DNA of 64,000 nt, taken from assembly GCA_030435675.1 (NCBI GenBank), contig CM059623.1, positions 9,946,012 through 10,010,011 on the forward strand. Reading direction: 5' to 3'. The translations under genes were made by a program, and so were the position numbers. Of this stretch, positions 1-10,225 are shown piece after piece. The notes under the pieces were generated by a model. It was not told where the DNA came from. It saw only the letters and a program-made list of their open reading frames with translations, and did not search any database. Each line of letters begins with the position of its first letter. Position 1 is the first letter of the stretch. The stretch is from Steinernema hermaphroditum (taxonomy: Eukaryota; Nematoda; Chromadorea; Rhabditida; Steinernematidae).

Positions 1-1620
1 AGTTTGTTGGATGCTGTAGATGTGGTCACCTGTCGCACTGCCTATACTATGTCTACCGTAATCATCTCGTATTCAAGGCTTACTGTAACTTCGAGACAGT
101 AGCATGATCTGAAATCGTTCCATTTGCCCACAACTTCCACGACTTCTCCAATCGTTGTATTGTATAGCGCACGATCCAGAGTTTCATCGGACTCCACCGA
201 GAGACATGTAACGCTGATAGACACGTTGTCCTTTGAGTTGTACAGATCCTTGTTATCCGACCTCACATAAAGAAGAATCGATTTTGTCTTGGATGAGATC
301 GCTGGTTTAAGTGGGACCAGCTCGAAGCCAGCGGTCTCGAAGTCGACTTTGAAAACCTCCGCAGAAATCAGAGATGTTGAACTGTCTCGGACAGTGGCGA
401 ATATCCTCACATAAGCGAGATATTTGGAGGTGAGACACGCACCCAGGTTGAGATTGGCCGATAGAAATCCGTTTTTTATCTAAAGATTATGTTTGGAACA
501 CGGAGTAGTTGATCCTAATCTAAAGAACCCTACGTGCGTGAGAACCACGACGTTTGAACACTTCAAAGGCTCTGGGCACATAGGGCTAACTTACAGATAA
601 TGTGTTTAGAGGAAGAATATTCTCCTCGTCGTTTCGTTGACATTCGAATCTGACTGTGCCGTTCACTTTTGCTCCGTGCGGAAACCGCGCTACTACAGTA
701 ACCAACGGGTGTTCCATTACTGTTGGAAACGAAACGTCGAGCAGAACATGCATCTGGGGAGGTTCTAAAACCAGCACTTGAGAGGAATAAGATCTCACGA
801 TACCGTAATCGCGAACTTCAAAGACCGTTTTAAACACAAGCATCTCGTTGATCACTCTGTCAACAACTGCCGAATGTTCTCCGCTGAGATGTGGCTTCGC
901 GTATATCGTCCACTCGCCGTGCTGGAGAACGTGAGGGAGCTCAAACTTGAGGTTGATGAAGCTATTCTTCGCAGACGCCATCCTAGTAAGCAGTTCGAAA
1001 TTGTAAGGATTCTAACAATAAAACACTGCTTGATACTTGTATTCCACTCACTTTAAGATGATACGATATCTCCTCTTGATAGATATTGCCGTCTATGGTG
1101 ATGGGCAGAGCTTTCAAACGAACGGTTTCACCGGCCCTATAGAACAGCTTATCCGTCCGAAGATGAATCGTTTTCAGATTGGGAATTCCTATTCGGTGGA
1201 CACCTACATCCCAAAAATCGTTTATGCGGACATCGAAGCTGAGACCGGGCGTTTCGCTTTCGCTACTTAGAGGCACAGAAAAGTTCACAATTTTCCCTAA
1301 AATGCACAAAAAGTTATGGAATGTGTGGTTGTTGAAACCTAAGGTGACGTTTGCAATACGTCCGTCAATAATTGGAAATTCTGATGCATCACTGGCGACC
1401 TTGAAATGCAGCTTCGGTGGAACCTTTTCATTCATGTCATCTAAGCAGATTAACCAAATATCGTTCTTCGAACCCCATCGAAGAAAATTGGGAGCGACAA
1501 TCGCTGCCGGACTATATGTACAAAGACTTTAGTAAGATCGTGTTTAGTTTAATCTTACAATGGATAAGCAGAATGGATATGCAGAAAGAGCACAAACCAT
1601 TGGGTCAGCTGGAACAGCAT
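1..1620 (-). CDS. Alpha-2-macroglobulin / thioester-protein-like secreted protein, N-terminal part
   Basis: This is the first 458 residues of a secreted alpha-2-macroglobulin/TEP superfamily protein (protease trapping or complement-like opsonisation in the family). Exons read on the minus strand: 1620-1559 (signal peptide starting MLFQLTQWF), 1511-1052, 1011-595, 479-57 and 13-1, with introns of 40, 43 and 47 bp and one of 115 bp. Phases match at every junction. Residues ~22-130 fit macroglobulin domain MG1. The motif LRTDKLFYRAGETVRLK at ~139 is the classic start of MG2 (family consensus TDKxxYxPGQxV). FEVRDYG followed by a beta-rich stretch fits the MG2-MG3 transition. Bait region, thioester and receptor-binding domain lie outside the window, so whether it is a true TEP, a CD109-like or an A2M-like protein is open. 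No break is seen in the part present. Confidence 0.88.
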
Positions 1621-2159
1621 GCGGCGGTGAGTAGAGAAGAAGCGTTACAGCATAACAGAACAAGAACATTTATTGGCTTACTTGTTTTGTTTTGTGTTTT
1701 CGTCTACCCTGATAATATCGCGATTTGTTGTAAAGTGGAGACTATCAGTGGTTGCCATCTATGGAACACAGCAACATGTGCTGCTTCGAAGACTGCAGAA
1801 AAAATATTGGGTTGGAGCATTGAAAATGGGACACGTTTGTAATGACTGTTTATTGCTCATACTTTTCACCATTCGCTTTCTACAACTTCGGTCCAATTTC
1901 TGTGCAGCATCCGCGAAGCTGTTGGATCGCCGAAGCCACAGTTTCACCACGTCGCCTGCAAAGCCGAGTTAAAAAAAGAGTGTAGGCAGCAAAAAGACCA
2001 GCTAAAGGACATATTTCAATATTAAAGAAAAACAAGCAAGACAATTTTCAACTTTTACATTAATTTCAATTTTATCTTTTATCCAATTTGCCAAAAATAG
2101 CCTTCAGCAGCTGCTTGGAGGATACGCCGCCCGCATAATGCGATTTATTTATGAAGCTG
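1621..2159. other. Intergenic, no gene seen
   Basis: The spacer holds the shared upstream region of the divergent A2M-like gene and the Tyr-rich gene. It is AT-rich towards 1975-2100. No coding exon with acceptable splice sites was found. Confidence 0.5.
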
Positions 2160-2166
2160 CATAAAA
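2160..2166 (+). promoter_or_regulatory. TATA-like box CATAAAA
   Basis: CATAAAA lies 45 bp before the ATG of the Tyr-rich gene. The same heptamer or a one-base variant sits at a similar distance before most secreted-protein genes in the window. Confidence 0.5.
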
Positions 2167-2210
2167 CAGTCTTCTGAATTGCACGTTTCACTTCCATCTG
2201 AGCGCCCACG

Positions 2211-2507
2211 ATGAACGTTTGGGTTCTCCTTCTCTGCTGCCTCCCCTCGGCCGTTTTCGCTTCCCAAGAGGCTAAGAAACCCGCAGAGAGCTACAAGAAG
2301 AATCTGGCCAAAGGCTTCTACGACCCCAGCTACAAGTTCGATCCCTACAAGTTCGCTGGAATCTACCGTGGACCCGGATTCTACGACCCCCTCTACAACA
2401 ACTTCTATTACACGCGAGGATACAACCGATATCCCTACTACGGTTATAGCTATCCTATGAACGGTTTTTATTATCCTTATTATTACGCTCATCCTTACAG
2501 CTATTGA
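2211..2507 (+). CDS. Small secreted Tyr-rich protein, 98 aa
   Basis: Single exon. Residues 1-17 form a clear signal peptide (MNVWVLLLCCLPSAVFA). The mature part begins with a short Lys/Ala/Glu stretch, then becomes very rich in Tyr, Pro, Phe and Gly, with repeated FYDP and YxxYPYY-type motifs in its second half. There are no cysteines in the mature peptide. Such composition is typical of structural or cross-linkable secreted peptides (cuticle, gland or antimicrobial YGG-type peptides), but the role is inferred only. A TATA-like box is 45 bp upstream and an AATAAA follows the stop within about 20 bp, so the transcript is short and well delimited. Confidence 0.85.
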   Translation: MNVWVLLLCCLPSAVFASQEAKKPAESYKKNLAKGFYDPSYKFDPYKFAGIYRGPGFYDPLYNNFYYTRGYNRYPYYGYSYPMNGFYYPYYYAHPYSY

Positions 2508-2629
2508 TGAGCACGATCGTAGCACAATAAATGGACATTCTTAGCAACTGCTCTCGAAAGTTGTTTGTCTTAAAAAGCGGTTTTGCTGATTTTCCACGTA
2601 ATTAGCACCGACCACATGGTCAACTGGCA

Positions 2630-2765
2630 TTTGGTTGGCATTCGAATCTGACAGTGTCATTTACTTCTGACCTATGAAAATGACTTAATGTCGCACCTGC
2701 AGTAATCAGTGTGTATTCTGCTACTGTTGGAAACGATACGTTGAACTGTAATTGGTTGTGCTTTC
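2630..2765 (-). pseudogene. Decayed copy of an A2M-like MG exon
   Basis: This stretch aligns with 635-760 of the intact A2M-like gene: both contain CATTCGAATCTGAC close to one end and CTACTGTTGGAAACGA near the other, with similar spacing. The copy has several substitutions and small length changes that break the frame, and no neighbouring A2M exon is recognisable. It is best read as a relic of a local partial duplication of exon 3. The rest of 2508-3239 shows no gene. Confidence 0.6.
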
Positions 2766-3239
2766 GGATTCGCCAACTTGTACAAGAGCTTATTATCGGT
2801 CCTTTTTATTCCGAAGGTCCTTTTTAAAACCCTGATCAGTGTTGCGTTTATAACGGAGGTTTTTCAAGGAAATTTATTAAGTTTCTGCTCTGAAGGCAAA
2901 CCCACGGAAGAGCGTGAATAAATGAAAACAGAAAAAAGCACCTCATAGCTTGCAAAGCTCGGGAATGGGGCGATCCATACATTTTCAATTGGATGGACCT
3001 CTTTGTTTGACACATTCTTAGATTGCAGAAAGGAATAGCATGTCTTTTTATAATTTTCAAATTTCATTTTACACAGCCACTTCATTGTTCCCCTTTGTTT
3101 TTGTGAGTTCACTCTCCACTCTTGATCCATCAAGAAAAGGTTGGCAGTGACAAGAATAGGCATTCCTTAATGCTTATCGGTTTCAATGAAAGAGGGGGGA
3201 GGGGGAGTGACAGCAGTGTTTCAAAGTGAAATCGGCTTT

Positions 3240-4193
3240 TTAATATAACAAATTATCACATCCTTTCAAATCTATCTCGAAATATTCACAATACGGGATA
3301 GAGTGGCACATCACAGTGGTTGTCCCAATACGGCGTCGGAGGATCTCTTCCGGAGTGGGGAAACCGTTTTTCGCGATGAACGCCGCTTCGTCAGTCATTT
3401 CCTCGAATAGCATTTCCTCGCTGCAGAACTTTCGCTTTTCCAACAGAACCTTCGTTCTTCGATCTAAACCAGTTCAGCCCAGTCGACTGCGCTAACTGAC
3501 CTTTCCAGAATTTTTCAAAACTCGGGAATGCTTCTTTGATCTTTTCAATATCTTCAGAGCTCAATACATTATTGTAGCAGGTGTTGGCGACCTTCAAAAG
3601 CTCCGAAAAGAGGTGTGCTCTGTTGCTGATTTTATAGCGCAAGTCGCGAAACTCCAAGTAGGTCTACGATGCTGTTATGTACAAGTGAGAAGTCTATTGT
3701 TCACCTGGTTCAAAAAAGCCCTCGCGGAAGTCGAATTAACAGATTCGATTGCACTTGTAACTCTGTTGTACTTCTTATCGAGGAGATCAGAGATTTCGGC
3801 GTTCTTGAGTCTCGCGATCTCTGCATAATCGGATAAAGGTCTCATTTCGCTAAACTCCTCCATGGCGTGCTTGGATTGGGCCTTGTAGATCTCAGTCCAT
3901 GTGTGGAAAAGTTGATCTTCAGCGTAGAGCTAAACAATTAAAATTTTATGAACATAGAGAGACTGCGCTACAAACCGCGTCCAAAAACTCTTTGTCGGCC
4001 GAAGGGTCCATCTCTAAAGTGCGTGTATGTTACACCTTCACAATGTCAGCGCACCGATAAGATTGTAAACAACGACGTCGTCGAGGAAGCTAGATGGAAT
4101 CCGCTCATATGTCTCGTTCCGCAGCTCTTGACTCTCTATCGAATGCACAAAGAGAAGAAGAAGCAGCACAGCGGTGGGTTTTACGAAAGCCAT
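3240..4193 (-). CDS. Secreted helical protein, paralogue A (FAR or SXP/RAL-2-like), 262 aa
   Basis: Five exons on the minus strand: 4193-4055, 4013-3976, 3929-3705, 3663-3501 and 3463-3240. Exons 1 and 2 are exactly as long (139 and 38 nt) as in the paralogue at 6040-6960, and all phases agree. Residues 1-21 are a signal peptide (MAFVKPTAVLLLLLF). A shared motif SFLDDxVVYN ends exon 1. The rest is predicted helical and charged, with EKIKEAFPSF matching the ETFPSL of the paralogue. Pattern and size recall nematode lipid-binding families (FAR proteins, Pfam Gp-FAR-1) or SXP/RAL-2 (DUF148), but I cannot decide between them. Three cysteines lie near the C-terminus. It was started at the Met opening the signal peptide, not the in-frame Met at 4259. 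Confidence 0.8.
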
Positions 4194-5006
4194 GGACAGC
4201 GGCGAAGTAGAACGCTGAAGTGCCAGTCTATCAGACGTAGGTCTAAGTACGTTTGGCATTTGCAGAACAGACGCACAATTTGAAACTCGAAAAAGTGTGT
4301 GAACGTTAGCTGACTAGAAGGGCACCTGCTCTCTCCCAACCGTGAGATTATCGAATGCGTGGCGAATGGAATGCTAACAATGATGTAGATTATATGTTCT
4401 CTAAAATCAAGGTATAGCATTACGATTATCTTAGGCACGCACATGTTTAAGCGCACATCGACGAAAGAAATAAGTTAATGTCAACTTACTTGGATGCTGC
4501 CATAGTCATCTGTGTTGGGGTGACACAGCGTGCGACCAGTCCTTTATTCGAGGCACACACGAATGGGGACTGTCTAGACAAAAGCATGTGATATGCAATT
4601 TAAACTTTACCTAAGGGGAGCGCCTATTTCTGTGGCCGCTACTGCATGTGTAAGCATTTTACAATATGGCATTCGAAATCACATCTTGTATGACCATTCG
4701 GCTGAGTTGGGTAAGTTTATGGTCACCTGACGCGTTATCGCAACCAATGCTATGAGAAGTGATCGTCTTTCCCTGATCAAAATGTCAACTTTAGGAGAGA
4801 TCTTTTTCGATATTTTGTTGCTTCATATGTTCAAATGTCAAGAGATTGCTGTCATAAATTCCGAATATGATAGCGGTGTGGGCGATCCGATGTTTTGTTG
4901 TGTTATCAAATGTCAAACTGTAGGGAATACATTGTGGAGGTGGAATAAGTGCCTCAGGATTGGCTCTTTAAAAGGACCTCCCTGAGAGATGCTGCATCCA
5001 CTCGCT
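4194..5006. other. Intergenic, no gene seen
   Basis: No supported exon. The sequence TTTAAAAGG at about 4970-4978 is a probable TATA-like element for the small gene starting at 5007. Confidence 0.45.
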
Positions 5007-5294
5007 ATGAAATCCATCTTCGTCTTCGTGCTCATCGTCTTCCCCTTGTGTGCCGCTTATGTCGTCGATCCTACAGAAGGCCTGCCACAGGGTAAGATCT
5101 GCATGGCGAACCTGTCTTCTAGTCGTTCAGAATGTCCCCACTTCATTCCCGGATGCGATGAACAGCGTTACGTACACCTCTTTAAGCACCGTTTTGGTTA
5201 TCCTTACGAACATTTCGCGCGTGGACATGTGAGGGACTGTTTCCTTCATCCCCATAACTGCCAGATCGAAGAAGACGATACTTTTATGTATTGA
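5007..5294 (+). CDS. Small secreted Cys-containing protein, 95 aa
   Basis: Single exon. I chose the Met at 5007 (MKSIFVFVLIVFPLCAAY) because it opens a compact signal peptide; an in-frame Met at 4989 would add six residues. The mature part is about 77 residues with five cysteines (motifs GKICMAN, RSECPHF, PGCDEQR, VRDCFLH, HNCQIEE) and several His and aromatic residues. I do not recognise the family. It sits between the two divergent paralogues at 3240-4193 and 6040-6960. AATAAA follows the stop closely. An apoplastic or luminal effector, toxin-like or defence peptide are all possible; none is shown. Confidence 0.75.
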   Translation: MKSIFVFVLIVFPLCAAYVVDPTEGLPQGKICMANLSSSRSECPHFIPGCDEQRYVHLFKHRFGYPYEHFARGHVRDCFLHPHNCQIEEDDTFMY

Positions 5295-6039
5295 TTCATG
5301 GTATTATCAGATGAATAAATCAAATTCACATAGATAAAATATGGCTCACTTCGCGTATATTTCGACAAGGACGTGAGTCGCTGTCGCCATGCAGTAAATC
5401 CACGACCTGCAGCACAATAACACAGCGTAGAAAACCGTCACCTAGCTTACGACAACCCGACTCCTGTCGGTTATATGGTCCCGATCTCCGCGAGAAAGCA
5501 GTGATATGTGTCGTCCTGTGTCGTAACTTTTCAACTTCGAGACTTTAGACCTCGAGCACCTTCCTGACAAGAAAGTCGCGGAGCCATTTTGTCGCGACGT
5601 GAGTACCATTCGGAAGATGGCCACCTGGAGGCACACCGAAAAGCGAAAAAAACGGAATCGGGGGCATCCCTTATAAGTACTTTTCGGACAAACGAGTAGG
5701 AAAGGACACCTTACGCTAGAATTCAACTCGTTTAAACATATAATATCAAATTAGTTGCTCTGTTTTTCTCTTTCATGTCCTTTACCGTCTTTGCCCTAGG
5801 CAAACAGAAACATTTACCCCCTAACTTCGCCATTCTATGGAAATGTGATTGTTTTTGCTTGTAAGAAGGCTGGCAGGTATTTCACTCCGTCCGCAGTTCC
5901 CCATTGCGTCCATAACAATAACGACAGCTGCGTTAATTTTCAGAACGCCAAACAAAACATAAGTCAAATTAATTAGTTTTACCCAAGTTCAGCTACAACG
6001 CGGTTGGAGGCAATATTTCCGTAGTAATAAGAACTTGTC
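5295..6039. other. Intergenic, no gene seen
   Basis: No supported coding exon. The region carries the poly(A) signal of the preceding gene and the upstream region of the gene at 6040. ACCCAAGTT near 5982 resembles part of the nematode SL1 leader but is not a leader gene. Confidence 0.45.
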
Positions 6040-6960
6040 ATGAGTGGAATAGCCGTCATCCTACTTATTTGCCTTTCTTGCCTCAATTTCTGCACTGCAC
6101 GGAAACGACACCACAACGGCAGCTTGAGTCGTGTACCGTCTTGGTTTCTAGACGACGAAGTCGTCTACAACGCCATGGGTATGTCTGATGTCTCTGTCGT
6201 CTGTCGCAGTGTTGTTAAATGTCTCAGTGTCTAACGGAAACGTTGTTTCAGAACTGCTTCCGGAGGCGACGGGTGCCTTCTTCGACTCGGTACGTCTCCT
6301 AGTCTAGGCAGACACCCTCTGATTTCAGCTCACAGACAATGATAAAGTCGTCTGGGAGGCCATCTTCGAGGCTCAAGTAGGCGCCGCCCAGGAGGGGAAC
6401 GCCACTGAGCTCGAGGATTTCGACAAAATCGCGGCGGATATGGACGAGAACGTCGCCGCAAAGATGAAAGCGAGGAACGAGGCTGTCGAAAAGAAAATCA
6501 CTGCGTTGTCAGAAAACGCAGAAGCCTATGACTACCTACAAAAAGTGAACATCTCAAGGACTATATCTGAAGAGTCTCGTCTTTAGACCTACAACATGTT
6601 CAGACGGCAACGCATGAACATGCTGAATCGGGGGACTCTGCTCACCACGCTCCTCGACGTCGCCGGACAAGGCAGGAACCTGTCCGCCACAGCTACTTCT
6701 GCCATAAAGGAGACGTTCCCGTCCCTGATGCAGTTCGTGAATGGTGGGTCCTACCAAAAGCCTGAAAATCATTTCGCCAAGCTTTAGACGACCGGCTTAC
6801 GATACTTCTGGACAAGAGGAACGCGAAGGACCCGTGTACGGATCAAGAAATCTATCAGGAGATGATAGATCAGTCACAGTTCATCATCCAAAACAACAGA
6901 TTGCCCACCGAGCGAGAGCTGCTCACAAGATACGAACTGGAAGCTACGCAACTCTGTTAG
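6040..6960 (+). CDS. Secreted helical protein, paralogue B (FAR or SXP/RAL-2-like), 240 aa
   Basis: Five exons: 6040-6178, 6252-6289, 6329-6544, 6587-6743 and 6788-6960. The exon order, phases (1,0,0,1) and the lengths of exons 1 and 2 equal those of the minus-strand paralogue at 3240-4193. Signal peptide 1-20 (MSGIAVILLICLSCLNFCTA). SWFLDDEVVYN ends exon 1. Exon 2 encodes ELLPEATGAFFDS, and exon 3 opens LTDNDKVVWEAI, a phrase close to the start of FAR proteins (a PxxVxxFxxxLTxxDKxxL pattern). KETFPSLMQF in exon 4 is also FAR-like. Probable role: extracellular binding of small lipids, by family resemblance only. The pair is separated by about 1.85 kb and transcribed divergently around the gene at 5007. 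Confidence 0.82.
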
Positions 6961-7069
6961 AACGAACATCACCACTGACAATTTTTATGTACTGCACGCT
7001 GAATTTGTTGCAGTTTGCAACCATTGAATCACAATAACGTATTGAACAACAAGGACATTCAAACAGCAT

Positions 7070-8573
7070 TTACCGTTCGTGGCGATTACCTCGATCTCCG
7101 TGGCGGTCCCTGAAGAATGTGGTCATTACTGCGAAACACCTTAAGCTTACCTTCTATCGTAGTCGCGGTTTCGGTCGCTTCGGTCGTTGCGATCACGGTG
7201 CGAACCGCTGCGATCGCCGTTACGCGGATCACGATCAGGTCGACTGTGACGATCTTCACGGTGACGATCGCGCGAATCGTACTCACGATCGCGACGCTCA
7301 CTTCGGCCACTGTACCCACGGTTGCCGTGGTCATCACGACCGCGATCACGACCGCGGTCCTCGTTTCCTCGATCGCGACTGCTAGAAAATCCGTTCTCTA
7401 CCTCACGGGCTTCGATGACGGCACGGGATTCACGAGTTCTGCGAGTGTCACCCTTTCCTCCTCCTAAACGGCGAGGAAGCCAGTTCTTCTGTGTGCGGCC
7501 TCGCTCGTAGTCGACGACAACACGACGTCCATCGATCTTGATCCCGTCAGCTTTCTTATAGGCGGCTGTAAAATGGGTTAGTTCATAAAAGCCCGTAGAA
7601 GAGTTCCAGAATACTAATGCTACAGAAATGGATACCCCCGAGAAGACATGAAGACGTGTCGAGAACTTACGCTCAACTTACATGTCATCAGATTGTGGCA
7701 GAGCAGAATGTGTGCGGTGGCAAGCAGAGAAAGACGGGCGCTCGCGCACTTACCAATTAGCGAAACAAAGCGCAAAAATTAAAGAATTTGAATCGCGCAC
7801 CAAAAAGATATCAGAACGGCAGGTTTCAAACTCACATGTTAAACAAACCTATCGCTCGTGAGCAACTCTTTCATCTCTCAAAATGGCGTCAGCATCATGG
7901 CTGCACTGCAACAGTGGAAACAAATATTAGTGAATGTGTCTACGTCAGTCTTACCAAAACCATAAGCAGTGTGCGCAAGAAATTTAAACCCAGGGAATAC
8001 TGAAAGATGATGTACTTACCTGACATCTCGGACTTGTGTGAGTACTCGATGAAAGCATACCCTCGAGGTTTACCTTCCTTGTCCTGCACCATGACGATCT
8101 GAAAACGGAGCCTGTGTTAGAGAAGAAAACCATACTAACCTTGCTGATTTTCCCGTACACTTCAAACTCTCGTCGCAGCTTTGATTCAGTTGTTTCGTAG
8201 CTCTGTAAAAATTATCAGTGGGAAAAAGGGGATATCTTCTACTCACGATGCGTCCAACGAACAATGTTCGGTAAGGATCAGTCGTAGCGTTGGAGTTTTC
8301 GTTTGCATTCCACAACGCTATTCCTTGCTCGATCTTGTACGCCATAAGCTCCTGCTTGTCCTGGCGCTTTCGTATCTTGCGCTCTTCCTTCGTTTCGACC
8401 TTTGCCTTCGCCGGGGTGGCACTGGCCTCTTCGAAGTGCTGGACGTAGGCCGCGAGCCCGTCCATGGGCGGACGTTTTCGGTCGACGATCAGCTCATCGA
8501 CGGGAAACTTGAATTCGAGTGGCGGCCGAGGCGCAAAGAGTGCGAGAAGATTTTCAGGCAGAAACTGAGTCAT
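7070..8573 (-). CDS. SNRNP70: U1 small nuclear ribonucleoprotein 70 kDa
   Basis: Five exons: 8573-8247, 8202-8140, 8098-8020, 7565-7151 and 7109-7070, giving 307 aa in one frame. The N-terminus [16 protein letters not shown] is the hallmark start of U1-70K. RNA-recognition motif: RNP2-like TLFVGRI at the end of exon 1, [19 protein letters not shown] in exon 2, RNP1 [11 protein letters not shown] in exon 3, then [19 protein letters not shown]. The conserved PRRLGGGKG follows. The tail is Arg/Asp/Ser-rich ([16 protein letters not shown]). The protein binds stem-loop I of U1 snRNA and acts in 5' splice-site recognition in the nucleus. It is shorter than the human protein (437 aa) because the RS/RD tail is short. 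Intron 3 (454 bp) is unusually long for this locus; U1-70K genes elsewhere carry regulated poison exons, which might apply here. Confidence 0.96.
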
Positions 8574-10225
8574 CTTATCTGGAACGACTGGTCGAAAAAT
8601 GAAATTACTCTTGAGCACATAGTACTACACGGTTTATGGTGCCAAAGAGGAACCGAAAGCGACGCGAAAAGTCGGCATAAGAGCGGCGATGATAGAGATT
8701 CAATGAATATCTAACTAGCCAATCTGTCGGATATCCAACGATGCGATAAACAGGCGCCCTCTCTAGCCAACAACCAAAGGGGGCAAACTGGGAGAGAAAG
8801 AAAAATATTTACTTTACAAAATGTCGGCACGTGAAGATGCCAGAAATTGCAGAAATCGATTTTTTGTGAAGAGTTCAACGTGAAGCGCTGCCACAATCCG
8901 CGGCACGGCGAAAGGACCGCGGTGGCCGCCATTCGAGAGTCCACCTAGCGCCGTAGAAACGACCACAGGGAAAGCGTGGTGGGAGCCCAGTCGAGAACAT
9001 TATTCGCTTCTGTGGCCGAAATGAGGCGAATTTGAACGAGGCAATTCCGAAGGCTATGCAACAATGCGTTTTGCAAAAAAGACATGCACGTTTGCATGAA
9101 AGAGGTGATGTGAAAGCTCGCTCAAGCTCAAGAAGCGACTCACCGAAAGGTGATATCTATTCCAGAAAGCTAGCTGCCTGTGAATCTGTGAATATGACAA
9201 GAGTTGATCCGATTTCAACAAAAAGTCTCAAAAAGGTGACAAAGAAGATCCCATTGTCGTTGTCCTTTGCCCTTGTCCCTTTTGTTAGCCATACAGCCAG
9301 TATAGTTAGACCTAAAATGAGTCTCAACCATGCCTACATTACGTTTTTACAACAAACAAATAAAATTAAACATATGAAGACCGAAAGGTGGGAGATATCT
9401 GTTGGATGGCTTTTCATTGACATTGACAGTGCTAAAAAAATATCCGCATTTTGCGAATCTACGAAGGTAGCCTTCGGTTTTAAAAGAAACGTTTTTGTAG
9501 CTTTTCGCGCAAACAGTTCTCCACTCAGTCATTGAAATTACGACATACATCAGCCTGCATTCCTTGTTATCACAATCTAAAAATCACAATCTTCTTATCA
9601 CAATCTCACAATCGAAAATGACTCTCAGGAATGCCTACGAACAATCGCATAAGGCCGTTGCTAGGCTATGTCTCTCCGACAACCCGCCCACGTTATAGAG
9701 AACCACCGATCCAATATTGTTCACCTTTTTGTCTTTTCGTTCAATAAAGAAGCATTTCACTCATCGCTTTTACATTCATCTCAATTCAAAACACAAAGAA
9801 CGAAACCAACACTGTATGATGTACATCTACAAATGCCGCAATTTTTATTGATATTTTAACCGCCGCGACAAACAGGTGTTCTCGCTGTGCTTCTTTGTCT
9901 CCTCCATGTCCTAATGCAGGTCTCGCCGCGAAGGCGATTACGCGCGCGCGAAAACGAGGAGCGCGAATTTGATTCTTTGGTGGATCCGGCCGTTTCTAAC
10001 GGTGGCCCTGTCTGTCAGCTTTGGCCTTGACATCTCGTGTTCCTCCGTTTCTTACCCACTTGTATTATTATGCATTGAAAAACACCGGGAAACGTTTCGC
10101 TAAAACCATTTCTGAGCCGAAAGCAAAGTTCCCCTGAGCCGTCTTTCCTCGTCGTATCTTACCGACGCACCTCACATCACATCCGAGCACTGCTTTGATT
10201 ATATTTGAAGGCCTTTCCATTTAAG
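8574..10225. other. Intergenic, no gene seen
   Basis: About 1.65 kb between the divergent U1-70K and RAD21 genes. Open frames here lack splice sites and homology. Two short similar stretches occur at about 9316-9345 and 9617-9645, next to a run of CACAATC(T) words at 9570-9612. Probably promoters plus decayed repeat. Confidence 0.45.

Noticed and set aside
5972..5996. ACCCAAGTT preceded by TTTT, similar to the nematode SL1 leader
   Set aside because: Only nine bases match, and no donor (GTAAG) or Sm site follows; it is probably chance upstream of the gene at 6040.
7117..7467. Plus-strand Val/Thr/Ala-rich and His/Asp-rich frames opposite U1-70K
   Set aside because: Shadows of the Arg/Asp-rich tail of U1-70K.
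9032..9535. Plus-strand frame of 167 codons upstream of RAD21
   Set aside because: Composition is unlike neighbouring genes, it contains no motif, and it overlaps degenerate repeat-like sequence.
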